Assembly: GCA_016927125.1 (NCBI GenBank)
Contig: JAFGNG010000082.1
Coordinates: 1-31,665, forward strand
Length of the DNA: 31,665 nt
Origin: Planctomycetota bacterium
GTDB lineage: Bacteria > Planctomycetota > SZUA-567 > JAFGNG01
Direction: 5' to 3'
Each line of letters begins with the position of its first letter. The first letter of the stretch is position 1. Position numbers and translations under genes: made by a program. The notes under the pieces were generated by a model. It saw nothing but the letters and a program-made list of their open reading frames with translations, was not told the DNA's origin and did not search any database. Below are positions 25,080 through 31,665 of the stretch, in pieces.

Positions 25080-25205
25080 GAATAGGACTCTGCGCTTGGC
25101 TAAAGCCAGGCGCCGGGTAAATGATATTACAGCGTTTCAGCTACAGCTCCAACGCTGGAGTAGTAATTGTATCCAGCTTGGGGTTTACCTTTGGGGGGAT
25201 TTTCA
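25080..25205 (+). promoter_or_regulatory. Structured 5' leader with successive hairpins
   Basis: Between the promoter and the start codon are a hairpin of GCGCTTGGCT (25092-25101) with AGCCAGGCGC (25104-25113), a GTAA/TTAC pair around 25117-25130, and a CAGCGTT (25130-25136) pairing with AACGCTG (25151-25157). The ribosome binding site GGGGGGA (25193-25199) follows. It does not match a riboswitch class I know; I compared it from memory with the GEMM cyclic-di-GMP motif and found no fit. Confidence 0.45.
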
Positions 25206-27407
25206 ATGAAACCGGATTCAAACCAACCCGAACGCAAATCTAATACCTTCGGTTACCATCGTCCGATCAAACCGCTGGCAAGCTGGAAGAGTCACCAAAA
25301 GATCGCCTTTACCATCTTTCTGGCATTCTTCGTGCTTGGCGGGATTGTCTCTATCTTCACCCCTCCGGTCTACCGGGCGGAGTCCTTGATTAATTTCCCG
25401 CCCCGGAGGATCTCCAGCCTCTCCGAGCAGGATCGCATCCCCATGGATGGGTATGACGCCTTCGCGCAAAATCAGGTCTATCACCTGCAACGCCCGGAGT
25501 TGCTTAAGAAAGCCCTGCAGACCCTCGATTTCCAAAATCTTGAGTGGAACCACGGCGGCGACCTGGAAGAGTCCCTGCTGGTGCTGGAGGAAAAAGTGAC
25601 CGTCCAGAGATTGGCAGGGAGTTATTTAATCTCCATTGCCATGGAAGACACGCAGCCCGCAGACCTGGCGAAAACGGTTGATGCGATTGTCGAGGTCTAC
25701 CTCCGGGAAGTCCGGGAGGGGACTTTAACCAACGAGGATCAACATAAGATCAAGCTCCTGGCTAGAAAGGGCGATCTGGAGAACACCTTGAAGACCTTGA
25801 ACGCGCGGATCGCGGTGCTGGCCAAGGAACTGGGGTTGCTGGCGGGTGAAGACAAGCTCGTCAATCCCTTCCGGAATGAAATCGAATTCTTGAGCAATAA
25901 GCTGGTCGAAGCCCGTTCGGAATTGATCAAGGCCCAAGCCAACCTGGCCACGGTCAAGGCAGCCGAGGAAGCCATCACCCCGGAAGAGATCCTCGCCAAA
26001 GCCATGCTGTTGGTGGATGACGATCCGGAACTGAAGGAGCAGTTGAAATTCCTGCGGGAGCGCGAAGCCTTGCTGGAGACCAGGAAGTTTGAACTTGAAC
26101 AGCTCGGCGAAGAAGAGATCTCTGAGCAGATTGATCCCTTGGAGATCTCGGATCTCGTCAGGATTAAGGTTGACCAGCATGAACTTGAGCAGAACCGCAA
26201 GGATTATGTGAAAACCCGGGAAGAGGCGATCACGACCCGGGCGGAGACCTTAAGTGCGGAAAGCAAAAAGAGGATCACCGCCGCTGCCACCCTGGAAAAA
26301 AACGCCTCTGAGACGGTCAAGCGTTTTGAGAACCAATTGCAGCAATATACTGCCGACCGGGAAGCCTTCACCGATAAGTATAACGAAGTTAAGCAGATTG
26401 AAAAAGATCTCCAGCGCAACCATCTCTTGCTAACCAAAGTCGAGGAACAGATTGATATCTTCGCGGAGGAAGAAGTGGCCCCGGGGCTAATCCAACTGGA
26501 ACAGAAGGCGCAGACCCCGACCGAGCCGGTCCAGCATTACCGACTCAAAAACCTGGGAATCTTTACCCTGGTTGGCATTATCCTCGCACTCCTCATCCCC
26601 CTGGGCATCGACTACTTCAATCCCTGGGTTCTGGGCCCAAGTGATGTGGCCCCCATTGTGCATAGCCCTCCCCTGGGCTGGATCCTTGAGCGCAAGGACG
26701 AGAAATGTAAGCTCTTCGCCCGGGAGCAGCTCCGGCGGCTGGCCAGGGTAATTGATGAAAAACGCGGTGTGGAGAAGCTCAAGCTTCTGGCAATCAGCTC
26801 CGCCCGGCCGGGCGGGGGCGCCAGTGAGCTCTGCTGCCTGCTGGCAGATGAATTTGTGAATCTCGGCCTCAAGGCGCTGGTGATCGAGGCTAATGCCTTC
26901 CGGCCGGACAACCGTTTTACTGCCGGCCATGGCGGGCCGGGGCTGATTGATCTTTTAAATGGAGAGGCTGCGTCCGAGGAGGTTATCCGCAAGTCGCAAG
27001 GCGGCCTGCCGGACTGCATTACAGTTGGTGAAACTAAGGGCCAGAGGATTCTCCCGGAGAAGAATATCGCGGAGGTGTTTAAGAAGCTCTCCGGCAAGTA
27101 CGACCTTTGCCTGGTTGACACCCCCCCCGCCCTCCTCTCCGCCGACGCGGAGTTGCTGGCCAGGATTTGCGATGCCACCCTGCTCCTGGTGGAAACGGAG
27201 CGAGTCACTCTCAATGAAATGGCGCGCGCGGCCTCGATTCTCAACCGCGCCAGCCAGGGCGCAACCCAGGTAGTGCTCAACAAGGTCAGGGTCTTCAAAG
27301 ACGGCGGTTATTTTGCCGAGATGCTTTCTGAATATGAAGACCCGACGCGGAAACCGCCGAGCAGCTTCTGGGGCGACCTGCTTTTGAAGTACCATAAGAA
27401 ATTTTAA
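25206..27407 (+). CDS. Second Wzc-like chain-length determinant with a degenerate kinase domain
   Basis: The ATG at 25206 (733 residues) has GGGGGGA six bases upstream. A TTG at 25167 adds 13 residues but has no such site. TM1 is at about 33-51, followed by a Wzz domain with a very long charged coiled coil (about 170-440), TM2 at about 450-470 and a CpsD-like ATPase fold. The Walker A region reads SSARPGGGASEL, so the essential lysine is Ala539. Walker A' is ALVIEANAFRP (Glu-Ala-Asn) and Walker B keeps Asp638 in LCLVDTPP. No tyrosine cluster is present; the tail is WGDLLLKYHKKF. It is therefore probably not an active kinase but a structural or regulatory partner of the active Wzc-like protein, or a length regulator for another polymer. 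It has its own promoter and leader. Confidence 0.85.
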   Translation: MKPDSNQPERKSNTFGYHRPIKPLASWKSHQKIAFTIFLAFFVLGGIVSIFTPPVYRAESLINFPPRRISSLSEQDRIPMDGYDAFAQNQVYHLQRPELLKKALQTLDFQNLEWNHGGDLEESLLVLEEKVTVQRLAGSYLISIAMEDTQPADLAKTVDAIVEVYLREVREGTLTNEDQHKIKLLARKGDLENTLKTLNARIAVLAKELGLLAGEDKLVNPFRNEIEFLSNKLVEARSELIKAQANLATVKAAEEAITPEEILAKAMLLVDDDPELKEQLKFLREREALLETRKFELEQLGEEEISEQIDPLEISDLVRIKVDQHELEQNRKDYVKTREEAITTRAETLSAESKKRITAAATLEKNASETVKRFENQLQQYTADREAFTDKYNEVKQIEKDLQRNHLLLTKVEEQIDIFAEEEVAPGLIQLEQKAQTPTEPVQHYRLKNLGIFTLVGIILALLIPLGIDYFNPWVLGPSDVAPIVHSPPLGWILERKDEKCKLFAREQLRRLARVIDEKRGVEKLKLLAISSARPGGGASELCCLLADEFVNLGLKALVIEANAFRPDNRFTAGHGGPGLIDLLNGEAASEEVIRKSQGGLPDCITVGETKGQRILPEKNIAEVFKKLSGKYDLCLVDTPPALLSADAELLARICDATLLLVETERVTLNEMARAASILNRASQGATQVVLNKVRVFKDGGYFAEMLSEYEDPTRKPPSSFWGDLLLKYHKKF

Positions 27408-27447
27408 CTAAACTTTAGCCAGCTTCGCCAAGAGGATGAGAGCATCC

Positions 27448-28605
27448 ATGAACAGGTATTTTAAATTTCCTGGGTTGATATTATCCGGGCTGGTCGCTTG
27501 CTGCCTCGGCATTGCCGCTCCGGGGCAGGCCTCCGAAAATCTGCTCAACCAGGTCATAACTAATTATGATGCCAGGGCCTTCTACCTGCTCGCCTCGCGC
27601 GCGGGGCGGAAGATTAATGCCAGCAAGGCCGAAGCCACCGTCACCTACCTGAAGAATCATCCCGAAAATATGACCTCCGTCCTCAACCGCTGGGATATCC
27701 TTTACGATTCAGAGAGTGAACTGGCGCGAAAACAGGCCGAGTGGGAGCGTAAATACGGCCTCAGGGCTTATGTGCTCAACAGCCGTTACTACCTCATCCT
27801 CGCCACTGAGAAAGACCGGGATTACGCTGCGATCGTAGGCTTTTACCTGGACCGGATGACGGATTCATATGCCACGGTGCTGGGCCGGGCGGTGGATGAG
27901 ATTGATCGTTATGCGCTTTATCTTTATCCCGACGAAGCCTCCTTCCGCTCTTCCGGCGGCCCGGCACGGGCGGTCGCGTACTTCTTTGCCAACCGCCGCG
28001 AATTGGTCGGCTGCGCCCAGAGCACCAAGGGCACAAGCAACAACATTCAAAGGATTCTGAGAAACTTCTTCCACGAGGGCGGGCATCATGCCACGCTCTA
28101 CCGCATGCCGCGGCCGTATATCTGGTTGGACGAAGGCCTGGCGATGCAATTCGAAAGCACCGGTGTCAGCGGCAGCAGGCTGACCGGAGTCGGCACCTCG
28201 ATCAACAGCAGCCGCCTGAAGCGCGCCGCTATGAATGTGCGCGGCAACCGGACGGTCGAGATCGAGACCATGATGACCTCCTCCCGGAGGCAATTCAACC
28301 AGCGCGCCCTGGATAACTACGCCCAGGCCTGGTCGTTGGTGTACTTCTTCCGGCATGGCTCAAGGCATTACCAGCGTAACTTTGAAAATCTTATGGCAAA
28401 CCTTAAGGACGGCATTGATTATGACGAAGCCTTCCGTCGTGCCTTTATCGGTGTGGACTGGGAAAACCTCGAAGACAGCTGGAAGAAATATGTCCGTACC
28501 CTTCGACCACGCAGCACCAGCGTCAAGATCGCGGATATTGAGAAGATGAGGCAATCCCTGTTATCGTATGATCAACCCAGGCTGACTTCCGCAGACCACG
28601 ATTAA
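27448..28605 (+). CDS. Secreted gluzincin-type metallopeptidase-like protein (resembles DUF1570)
   Basis: The ATG at 27448 (385 residues) is 11 bases after AAGAGGA. The ATG at 27436 overlaps that site, so it is less likely. An export signal covers about residues 8-28; LVAC at 15-18 resembles a lipobox, so a lipoprotein is possible. The zinc-peptidase motif is His209-Glu210-Gly-Gly-His213, followed by WLDEGLA with Glu229 as the likely third ligand, the gluzincin arrangement. Flanking sequence (NFFHEGGHHATLYRMPRPYI) resembles the DUF1570 family. It probably acts in the periplasm or at the cell surface, perhaps trimming or maturing matrix or export proteins. The substrate is unknown. It lies 40 bases after the degenerate kinase gene and is likely co-transcribed with it. 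Confidence 0.75.
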   Translation: MNRYFKFPGLILSGLVACCLGIAAPGQASENLLNQVITNYDARAFYLLASRAGRKINASKAEATVTYLKNHPENMTSVLNRWDILYDSESELARKQAEWERKYGLRAYVLNSRYYLILATEKDRDYAAIVGFYLDRMTDSYATVLGRAVDEIDRYALYLYPDEASFRSSGGPARAVAYFFANRRELVGCAQSTKGTSNNIQRILRNFFHEGGHHATLYRMPRPYIWLDEGLAMQFESTGVSGSRLTGVGTSINSSRLKRAAMNVRGNRTVEIETMMTSSRRQFNQRALDNYAQAWSLVYFFRHGSRHYQRNFENLMANLKDGIDYDEAFRRAFIGVDWENLEDSWKKYVRTLRPRSTSVKIADIEKMRQSLLSYDQPRLTSADHD

Positions 28606-28659
28606 TGCCCTGCCAAAATCTTGCAGAGTATTTCCATCCCCAGCAATTATGCAGCCATC

Positions 28660-28698
28660 AAAAAAGGGTAACACTCCCCTAAGCGAATGCCACCCTTT
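28660..28698 (-). terminator. Intrinsic terminator of the tRNA-fMet transcript
   Basis: On the minus strand AAAGGGT (28698-28692) pairs with ACCCTTT (28669-28663), with weaker inner pairing, and the right arm runs into a T run ending at 28660. It begins 10 bases past the tRNA 3' end. It may also help stop + strand transcripts from the metallopeptidase gene. Confidence 0.65.
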
Positions 28699-28707
28699 AA
28701 GTTAAGT

Positions 28708-28784
<77 letters not shown>

Positions 28785-28829
28785 ATATTTTATTACAGCA
28801 GTAATCTCCCTGCCGGTGTTAAGTGTTAG

Positions 28830-28857
28830 AGTTTATCATAGGGGTTAAGGTTGTCAA
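28830..28857 (-). promoter_or_regulatory. Promoter of tRNA-fMet
   Basis: On the minus strand TTGACA (28857-28852) and TAAACT (28835-28830) are 16 bases apart, placing the transcript start about 38 bases before the mature tRNA 5' end. Confidence 0.6.
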
Positions 28858-28992
28858 GCATCTTTTAACTAATTGGATTTATAACTTCATTACTACAAAC
28901 AGCAGTTATGCCTATATGCTCAGGGGTAAAAGCGCAGGATGCGCTCAATAAATATAATAAAAATATTCACTAATATTTAGCCAGCCAGGGGC

Positions 28993-29349
28993 TCAGGCCT
29001 GCAGATCTATATGGGGCTGGCCATCGTGGTAAGGGGTAAGAGGGGCTTTTCCCTCTGTAGTAACTTCTTGCGAGGGTTCTTCTTCTGGAGGTTTCTGGCG
29101 GGGCCGGGGGGGCGGTTTTTTCTTTTCTTCCTCGGGATTGATCTTTCTTACCAGCTCCTGTTCATCCTTGATAGCTTCATTTTCAGATTGTTTTACATCC
29201 CTGACCTCTTCTTCCGCCTTCCTGGCAAGGTCAAGGGCTTCGTTCCGGCGCACCGTGTTTTCCGTCTTGGCGTGCTCATCCTGCGCGCTCTGCGCTGCCG
29301 CTACCATAGGGCATTTGGCAAGATTATCCTGGATATTCGAGATCAACAT
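28993..29349 (-). CDS. Small charged hypothetical protein downstream of fliA
   Basis: This is a 118-residue hydrophilic protein with no signal peptide or membrane segment. The N-terminal third is amphipathic (LISNIQDNLAKCPMVAAAQ), the middle is a Glu/Lys-rich helix likely to form a coiled coil, and the region about 72-95 is Lys/Pro/Glu-rich and probably disordered. It ends in HIDLQA. Many motile bacteria carry a short uncharacterised protein of this style (helical start, charged middle, terminal IDI/IDL motif) near fliA, so a flagellum-linked role is plausible but unproven. The ATG is preceded by AGAGGG. It is the last gene of the flhF-fliA cluster; 154 bases separate it from fliA. Confidence 0.65.
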   Translation of the reverse strand: MLISNIQDNLAKCPMVAAAQSAQDEHAKTENTVRRNEALDLARKAEEEVRDVKQSENEAIKDEQELVRKINPEEEKKKPPPRPRQKPPEEEPSQEVTTEGKAPLTPYHDGQPHIDLQA

Positions 29350-29503
29350 TACCGCGCCCTCTGTGGTTCCAGCCTTTCACGACGCCCTTCCCTTTATCTT
29401 TCAAGATACTCGGTAAATCTGCCAAGTCAAGCGGGGCGGGCCAAAATCAGGAATTTTTATCTCTATCCTCCGGCCCGCGGTCGTCAAAGACTGCAACCTG
29501 GGG

Positions 29504-30397
29504 TCAGAGGGTGCTGACCTCGCGGGCGTTGAACTTGTCCCTCAAGAGGGAGAGCGTTTGCTGGTGGATCTGGCAAACCCTGCTTTCGGAAATATTCAGG
29601 ACCGAACCAATCTCCTTTAAACTCATATCGTCATAATAGTACATTACCAGTATGGCTTTTTCATTTTCTGACAACCCCCGCATTGCCAGGTTTTTGATTT
29701 CATCGCGATGCATTTTATCCAGGGGATTCTTGATCCGTTTGTCGGTCAGGGTATCCAGATGGCTCATTTCATTCTCGCCATCCTCATCCCATTTGCGATC
29801 GAGTGAAACCATGGTTTTGACATTGATTTCATTCTTCAGCCGATCCAGATCGTCCATGCTGAGTTCCAGGTGATCGGCCAACTCCTCCTCCGTCGCCGGA
29901 CGCTTGATTTTGGTCTCCAGTTCGTCGCGGGAGCGGTCCAACTGGTGGATCTTGTTGCGGATCAGCCTCGGCACCCAGTCATAACGCCTGAGATCGTCCA
30001 GCATTGATCCCCGCAGACGCTGCCCGCAATAGGTTTCAAACTTGATGCCTCGGGTGTGGTCGAACTTGCTGATCGCGTCGATCAAGCCCAGCGTCCCCGC
30101 GCCGATCAGGTCGTTGACATCCACCATCGGCGGAAGCTTGGCGCTCATGCGCTCGGCCTCCTGCCTGACCAGGGGCACATACATTTCAATTAGCTTGTCG
30201 CGCAGATCCAGGCTATGGGTGCGTGAGTATTCGTCCCAAATCTGCTCTGCCGACACGTTTTCACCGGCCTTGGCTTTGTTCTCAGGCTTGAGGATTTCTT
30301 CGCTGGCCGGCAATCTCTCAGCAGGCTTTTTCCTGGTGCTGGTTCCTTTTCCCGGCCTGGGTTTCTTTAAGGAACCGGTTTTCTGTTTTCGCTTCAC
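29504..30397 (-). CDS. fliA: RNA polymerase sigma factor FliA/WhiG family (sigma-28)
   Basis: This is a 297-residue sigma-70-family factor. Region 2 is seen in LIGAGTLGLIDAISKFDHTR and FETYCGQRLRGSMLDDLRRYDWVPR, a stretch strongly typical of FliA. Region 3 follows (KRPATEEELADHLELS), then region 4 with LSENEKAILVMYYYDDMSLK and the helix-turn-helix IGSVLNISESRVCQIHQQ. The first 50 or so residues form an unusual Lys/Pro-rich extension (KPRPGKGTSTRKKPAERLP); typical FliA proteins are about 240-250 residues. It directs transcription of late flagellar genes. The start is GTG with a strong AAGGAGG (30410-30404) 6 bases upstream, so the extension is probably really translated. It follows flhF and a small membrane-protein gene on the same strand. 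Confidence 0.93.
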   Translation of the reverse strand: MKRKQKTGSLKKPRPGKGTSTRKKPAERLPASEEILKPENKAKAGENVSAEQIWDEYSRTHSLDLRDKLIEMYVPLVRQEAERMSAKLPPMVDVNDLIGAGTLGLIDAISKFDHTRGIKFETYCGQRLRGSMLDDLRRYDWVPRLIRNKIHQLDRSRDELETKIKRPATEEELADHLELSMDDLDRLKNEINVKTMVSLDRKWDEDGENEMSHLDTLTDKRIKNPLDKMHRDEIKNLAMRGLSENEKAILVMYYYDDMSLKEIGSVLNISESRVCQIHQQTLSLLRDKFNAREVSTL

Positions 30398-30484
30398 CTT
30401 ATCCCTCCTTGTTTGATAACATCCTGGTTGGTCTGCCCGTTGTCATTTAGTCTCCCCCAAGTAAATAATCCGCCTGACTTATGG

Positions 30485-30799
30485 TTAAGTGTCTCCGGCT
30501 CTTGTCTTTGCTAAATTTACTTCCTCGTTTCTTTTAGTCTCTTGTTCCAGCATCAGCAATTGGTGGCGTAAAGCCTCTTCCTTTGCGCGTTTCTCAGCCA
30601 TTTCTTCCTGCACCAGCGAGATTCCCAGCCAGGAAACAATCCTTCCAAAGAGGTAGCTGAGGACCAGGCATCCCAGCAGAATCAACATCCCTGCCTTGGC
30701 GCCGACGGTGGGATAACCCATGAGCGTCCTGACGCTCCAGGTAGCCAGGAGCAGAACCACCGCCATCATGGTAAAGAACCCCGCCAGTTTTGCTCGCAT
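30485..30799 (-). CDS. Small two-TM/coiled-coil membrane protein between flhF and fliA
   Basis: This is a 104-residue protein of unknown family. Two hydrophobic segments (about 7-27 and 35-56) are followed by a charged helix rich in Glu and Lys (about 61-98, QEEMAEKRAKEEALRHQL...), likely a cytoplasmic coiled coil. It lies 21 bases after flhF and 87 bases before fliA on the same strand, occupying the place where flhG (the MinD-like partner of FlhF) is often found. A short GAGG element precedes the ATG. A role in flagellar placement or assembly is a guess from position only. Confidence 0.65.
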   Translation of the reverse strand: MRAKLAGFFTMMAVVLLLATWSVRTLMGYPTVGAKAGMLILLGCLVLSYLFGRIVSWLGISLVQEEMAEKRAKEEALRHQLLMLEQETKRNEEVNLAKTRAGDT

Positions 30800-30820
30800 A
30801 ACCTCTATCCTTCAAGCCCG

Positions 30821-31665
30821 TTAAGTAACCGGCACGCTTCTGGGTAGGGAGATTTCTCCTAGGACCAGCCGGGCCAGCATTCGCGCGTTGCCGGTCTCGA
30901 TATTCTCCATATAATCCTGGCCGGTCGTGATGTAAGACAGCCCGCAGTCCATATGCGCCGCGATAGTCATGAGGATCCCGTAAGTAATGGCTTCATCCAG
31001 CTTGGTCAACAGGACGCGGTTGAATTTCACCAAGCCGAACCGCTTGAGCAGGTCCAAAATATGCTTATGGCTGGAGAACCCGCAGAGTGCCAGGTGTACT
31101 TCATCGGGATGGACAATCTCCAGCATCTTCGCCAACTCCTTGAGCGAGACGGTGTCCTTGGGCACCCTCCCGGCGGTATCGACAAAGACAATCTCCCGGT
31201 CCTGCGCCTGGTTGATTGCCGCGCGGATCCGTTCAGGCGTATCCGCTACCGAGAGCGGGATATTCAGGAGCTGCGCCACCGAGCGCAACTGCTCCATCCC
31301 TCCCGGGCGGCTGGTATCTTCGGTAATCAGCCCTACCCGGCGCTTATGGTGGACCCGGAACTGGGTGGCCAGCTTGGCGACACTGGTAGTCTTGCCGACC
31401 CCGGTCGGCCCCACCACCACCACCACGGTCGGCTTGCCGTCCTCCCGGAGCTGGATCTCCCCGTTGACCGGCATCAGCATGGCAATGGCAGCCAGCACCG
31501 CTTCCTGCACCTTGTCAGGCTTATTCATTTCAGCTGCAGAGATTTCGTTATTCAGCCTCTCTACCAGATGCCTGGCAATATCATCAGTGACTTCGTTGTC
31601 CAGCATTTTCATATAGATATCCAACAGCGGCTCCGCCACCGACGGCCGGTCGCTGCGCCGCGCCA
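30821..31665 (-). CDS. flhF: Flagellar biosynthesis GTPase FlhF, C-terminal part (truncated by window edge)
   Basis: The frame is open to the right edge, so the N-terminal basic domain lies outside the window; a GTG at 31639 is internal in a normal-length FlhF. The SRP-type GTPase (NG) domain is clear: P-loop VVVVGPTGVGKTTSVAKL, DTSRPGGMEQLRSVAQLLNI, G3 FVDTAGRVPKD and G4 LTKLDEAITYG, ending near the FlhF-like YITTGQDYMENIETGNARM. FlhF sets the position and number of flagella together with FlhG at the inner membrane. The gene heads the cluster read leftward to fliA. Confidence 0.92.
   Translation of the reverse strand, partial: ARRSDRPSVAEPLLDIYMKMLDNEVTDDIARHLVERLNNEISAAEMNKPDKVQEAVLAAIAMLMPVNGEIQLREDGKPTVVVVVGPTGVGKTTSVAKLATQFRVHHKRRVGLITEDTSRPGGMEQLRSVAQLLNIPLSVADTPERIRAAINQAQDREIVFVDTAGRVPKDTVSLKELAKMLEIVHPDEVHLALCGFSSHKHILDLLKRFGLVKFNRVLLTKLDEAITYGILMTIAAHMDCGLSYITTGQDYMENIETGNARMLARLVLGEISLPRSVPVT

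Noticed and set aside
24946..25166. Short plus-strand frame of about 60 codons starting at 25024
   Set aside because: It begins upstream of the best promoter, overlaps the structured leader and the next start, and has no ribosome binding site.
25080..25205. Cyclic-di-GMP (GEMM) riboswitch before the second Wzz-like gene
   Set aside because: The conserved core motifs of that class, as I recall them, are absent; only generic hairpins are seen.
29011..29517. 168-residue plus-strand frame over the small flagellar-locus hypothetical
   Set aside because: It overlaps the minus-strand gene and runs into the end of fliA, has no ribosome binding site, and its Phe/Arg-rich composition reflects the antisense of Glu/Lys codons.
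30987..31616. 209-residue plus-strand frame opposite flhF
   Set aside because: It is antisense to the well-conserved GTPase motifs of FlhF and is Ser/Thr-rich without a family match.

Overview
This window is most likely chromosomal DNA from a Gram-negative (diderm) bacterium. It carries a long exopolysaccharide (EPS) locus on the + strand (1-28605) and the edge of a flagellar regulatory cluster on the - strand (28993-31665), separated by an initiator tRNA gene on the - strand. A two-membrane envelope is supported by an outer-membrane beta-barrel ending in Phe and a Wza-type export protein with three SLBB repeats. The PEP-CTERM tail on one secreted protein, the secreted HEXXH protein resembling DUF1570 and the HpnJ-like radical SAM enzyme fit an environmental lineage such as the PVC group or a neighbouring candidate phylum. 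That placement is an inference, since no marker gene is present. Coding DNA has moderate to high GC, whereas two gene-free stretches (10407-10976 and 14381-14847) are strikingly AT-rich.

Region 1 (1-10406), glycan assembly: the C-terminal end of a WcaJ-type initiating sugar transferase, a Wzx-like flippase, two tandemly duplicated PaaK/CapK-like adenylate-forming enzymes, a 1180-residue protein made of three consecutive GT4 glycosyltransferase modules with an exact 394-residue period, a Wzy/O-antigen-ligase-like membrane protein and a single GT4 enzyme. From the flippase to the Wzy-like gene, neighbouring genes overlap by 4-14 bases, so this part is probably one translationally coupled operon.

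Region 2 (10407-15568), accessory block: an AT-rich spacer, a small secreted PEP-CTERM protein of the choice-of-anchor C/DUF642 type, a terminator, a B12-binding radical SAM enzyme, a GT2 glycosyltransferase, a second AT-rich spacer and a secreted Glu/Gly-rich acidic protein followed by a strong hairpin. No exosortase is present in the window.

Region 3 (15569-28605), export and control: an outer-membrane beta-barrel, a terminator, a Wza-like export protein, a Wzc-like chain-length determinant fused to a tyrosine kinase, a very large Wzy-like/TPR protein, a CpsB-type PHP phosphatase, a second Wzc-like protein whose Walker A lysine is replaced by alanine (behind its own promoter and a structured leader), and a secreted zinc-peptidase-like protein. 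Together these give a Wzx/Wzy-dependent pathway: lipid-linked initiation, elongation by the GTs, flipping, polymerisation, length control by the kinase/phosphatase pair, and export through Wza and possibly the beta-barrel.

Region 4 (28660-31665, - strand): initiator tRNA-fMet with its promoter and terminator, then, in transcription order, flhF (cut by the window edge), a small membrane/coiled-coil protein, fliA and a small flagellar-locus hypothetical. The most unusual items are the triple-GT fusion with its duplicated CapK neighbours, the degenerate second kinase behind a hairpin-rich leader, and the PEP-CTERM/radical SAM/acidic-protein block.
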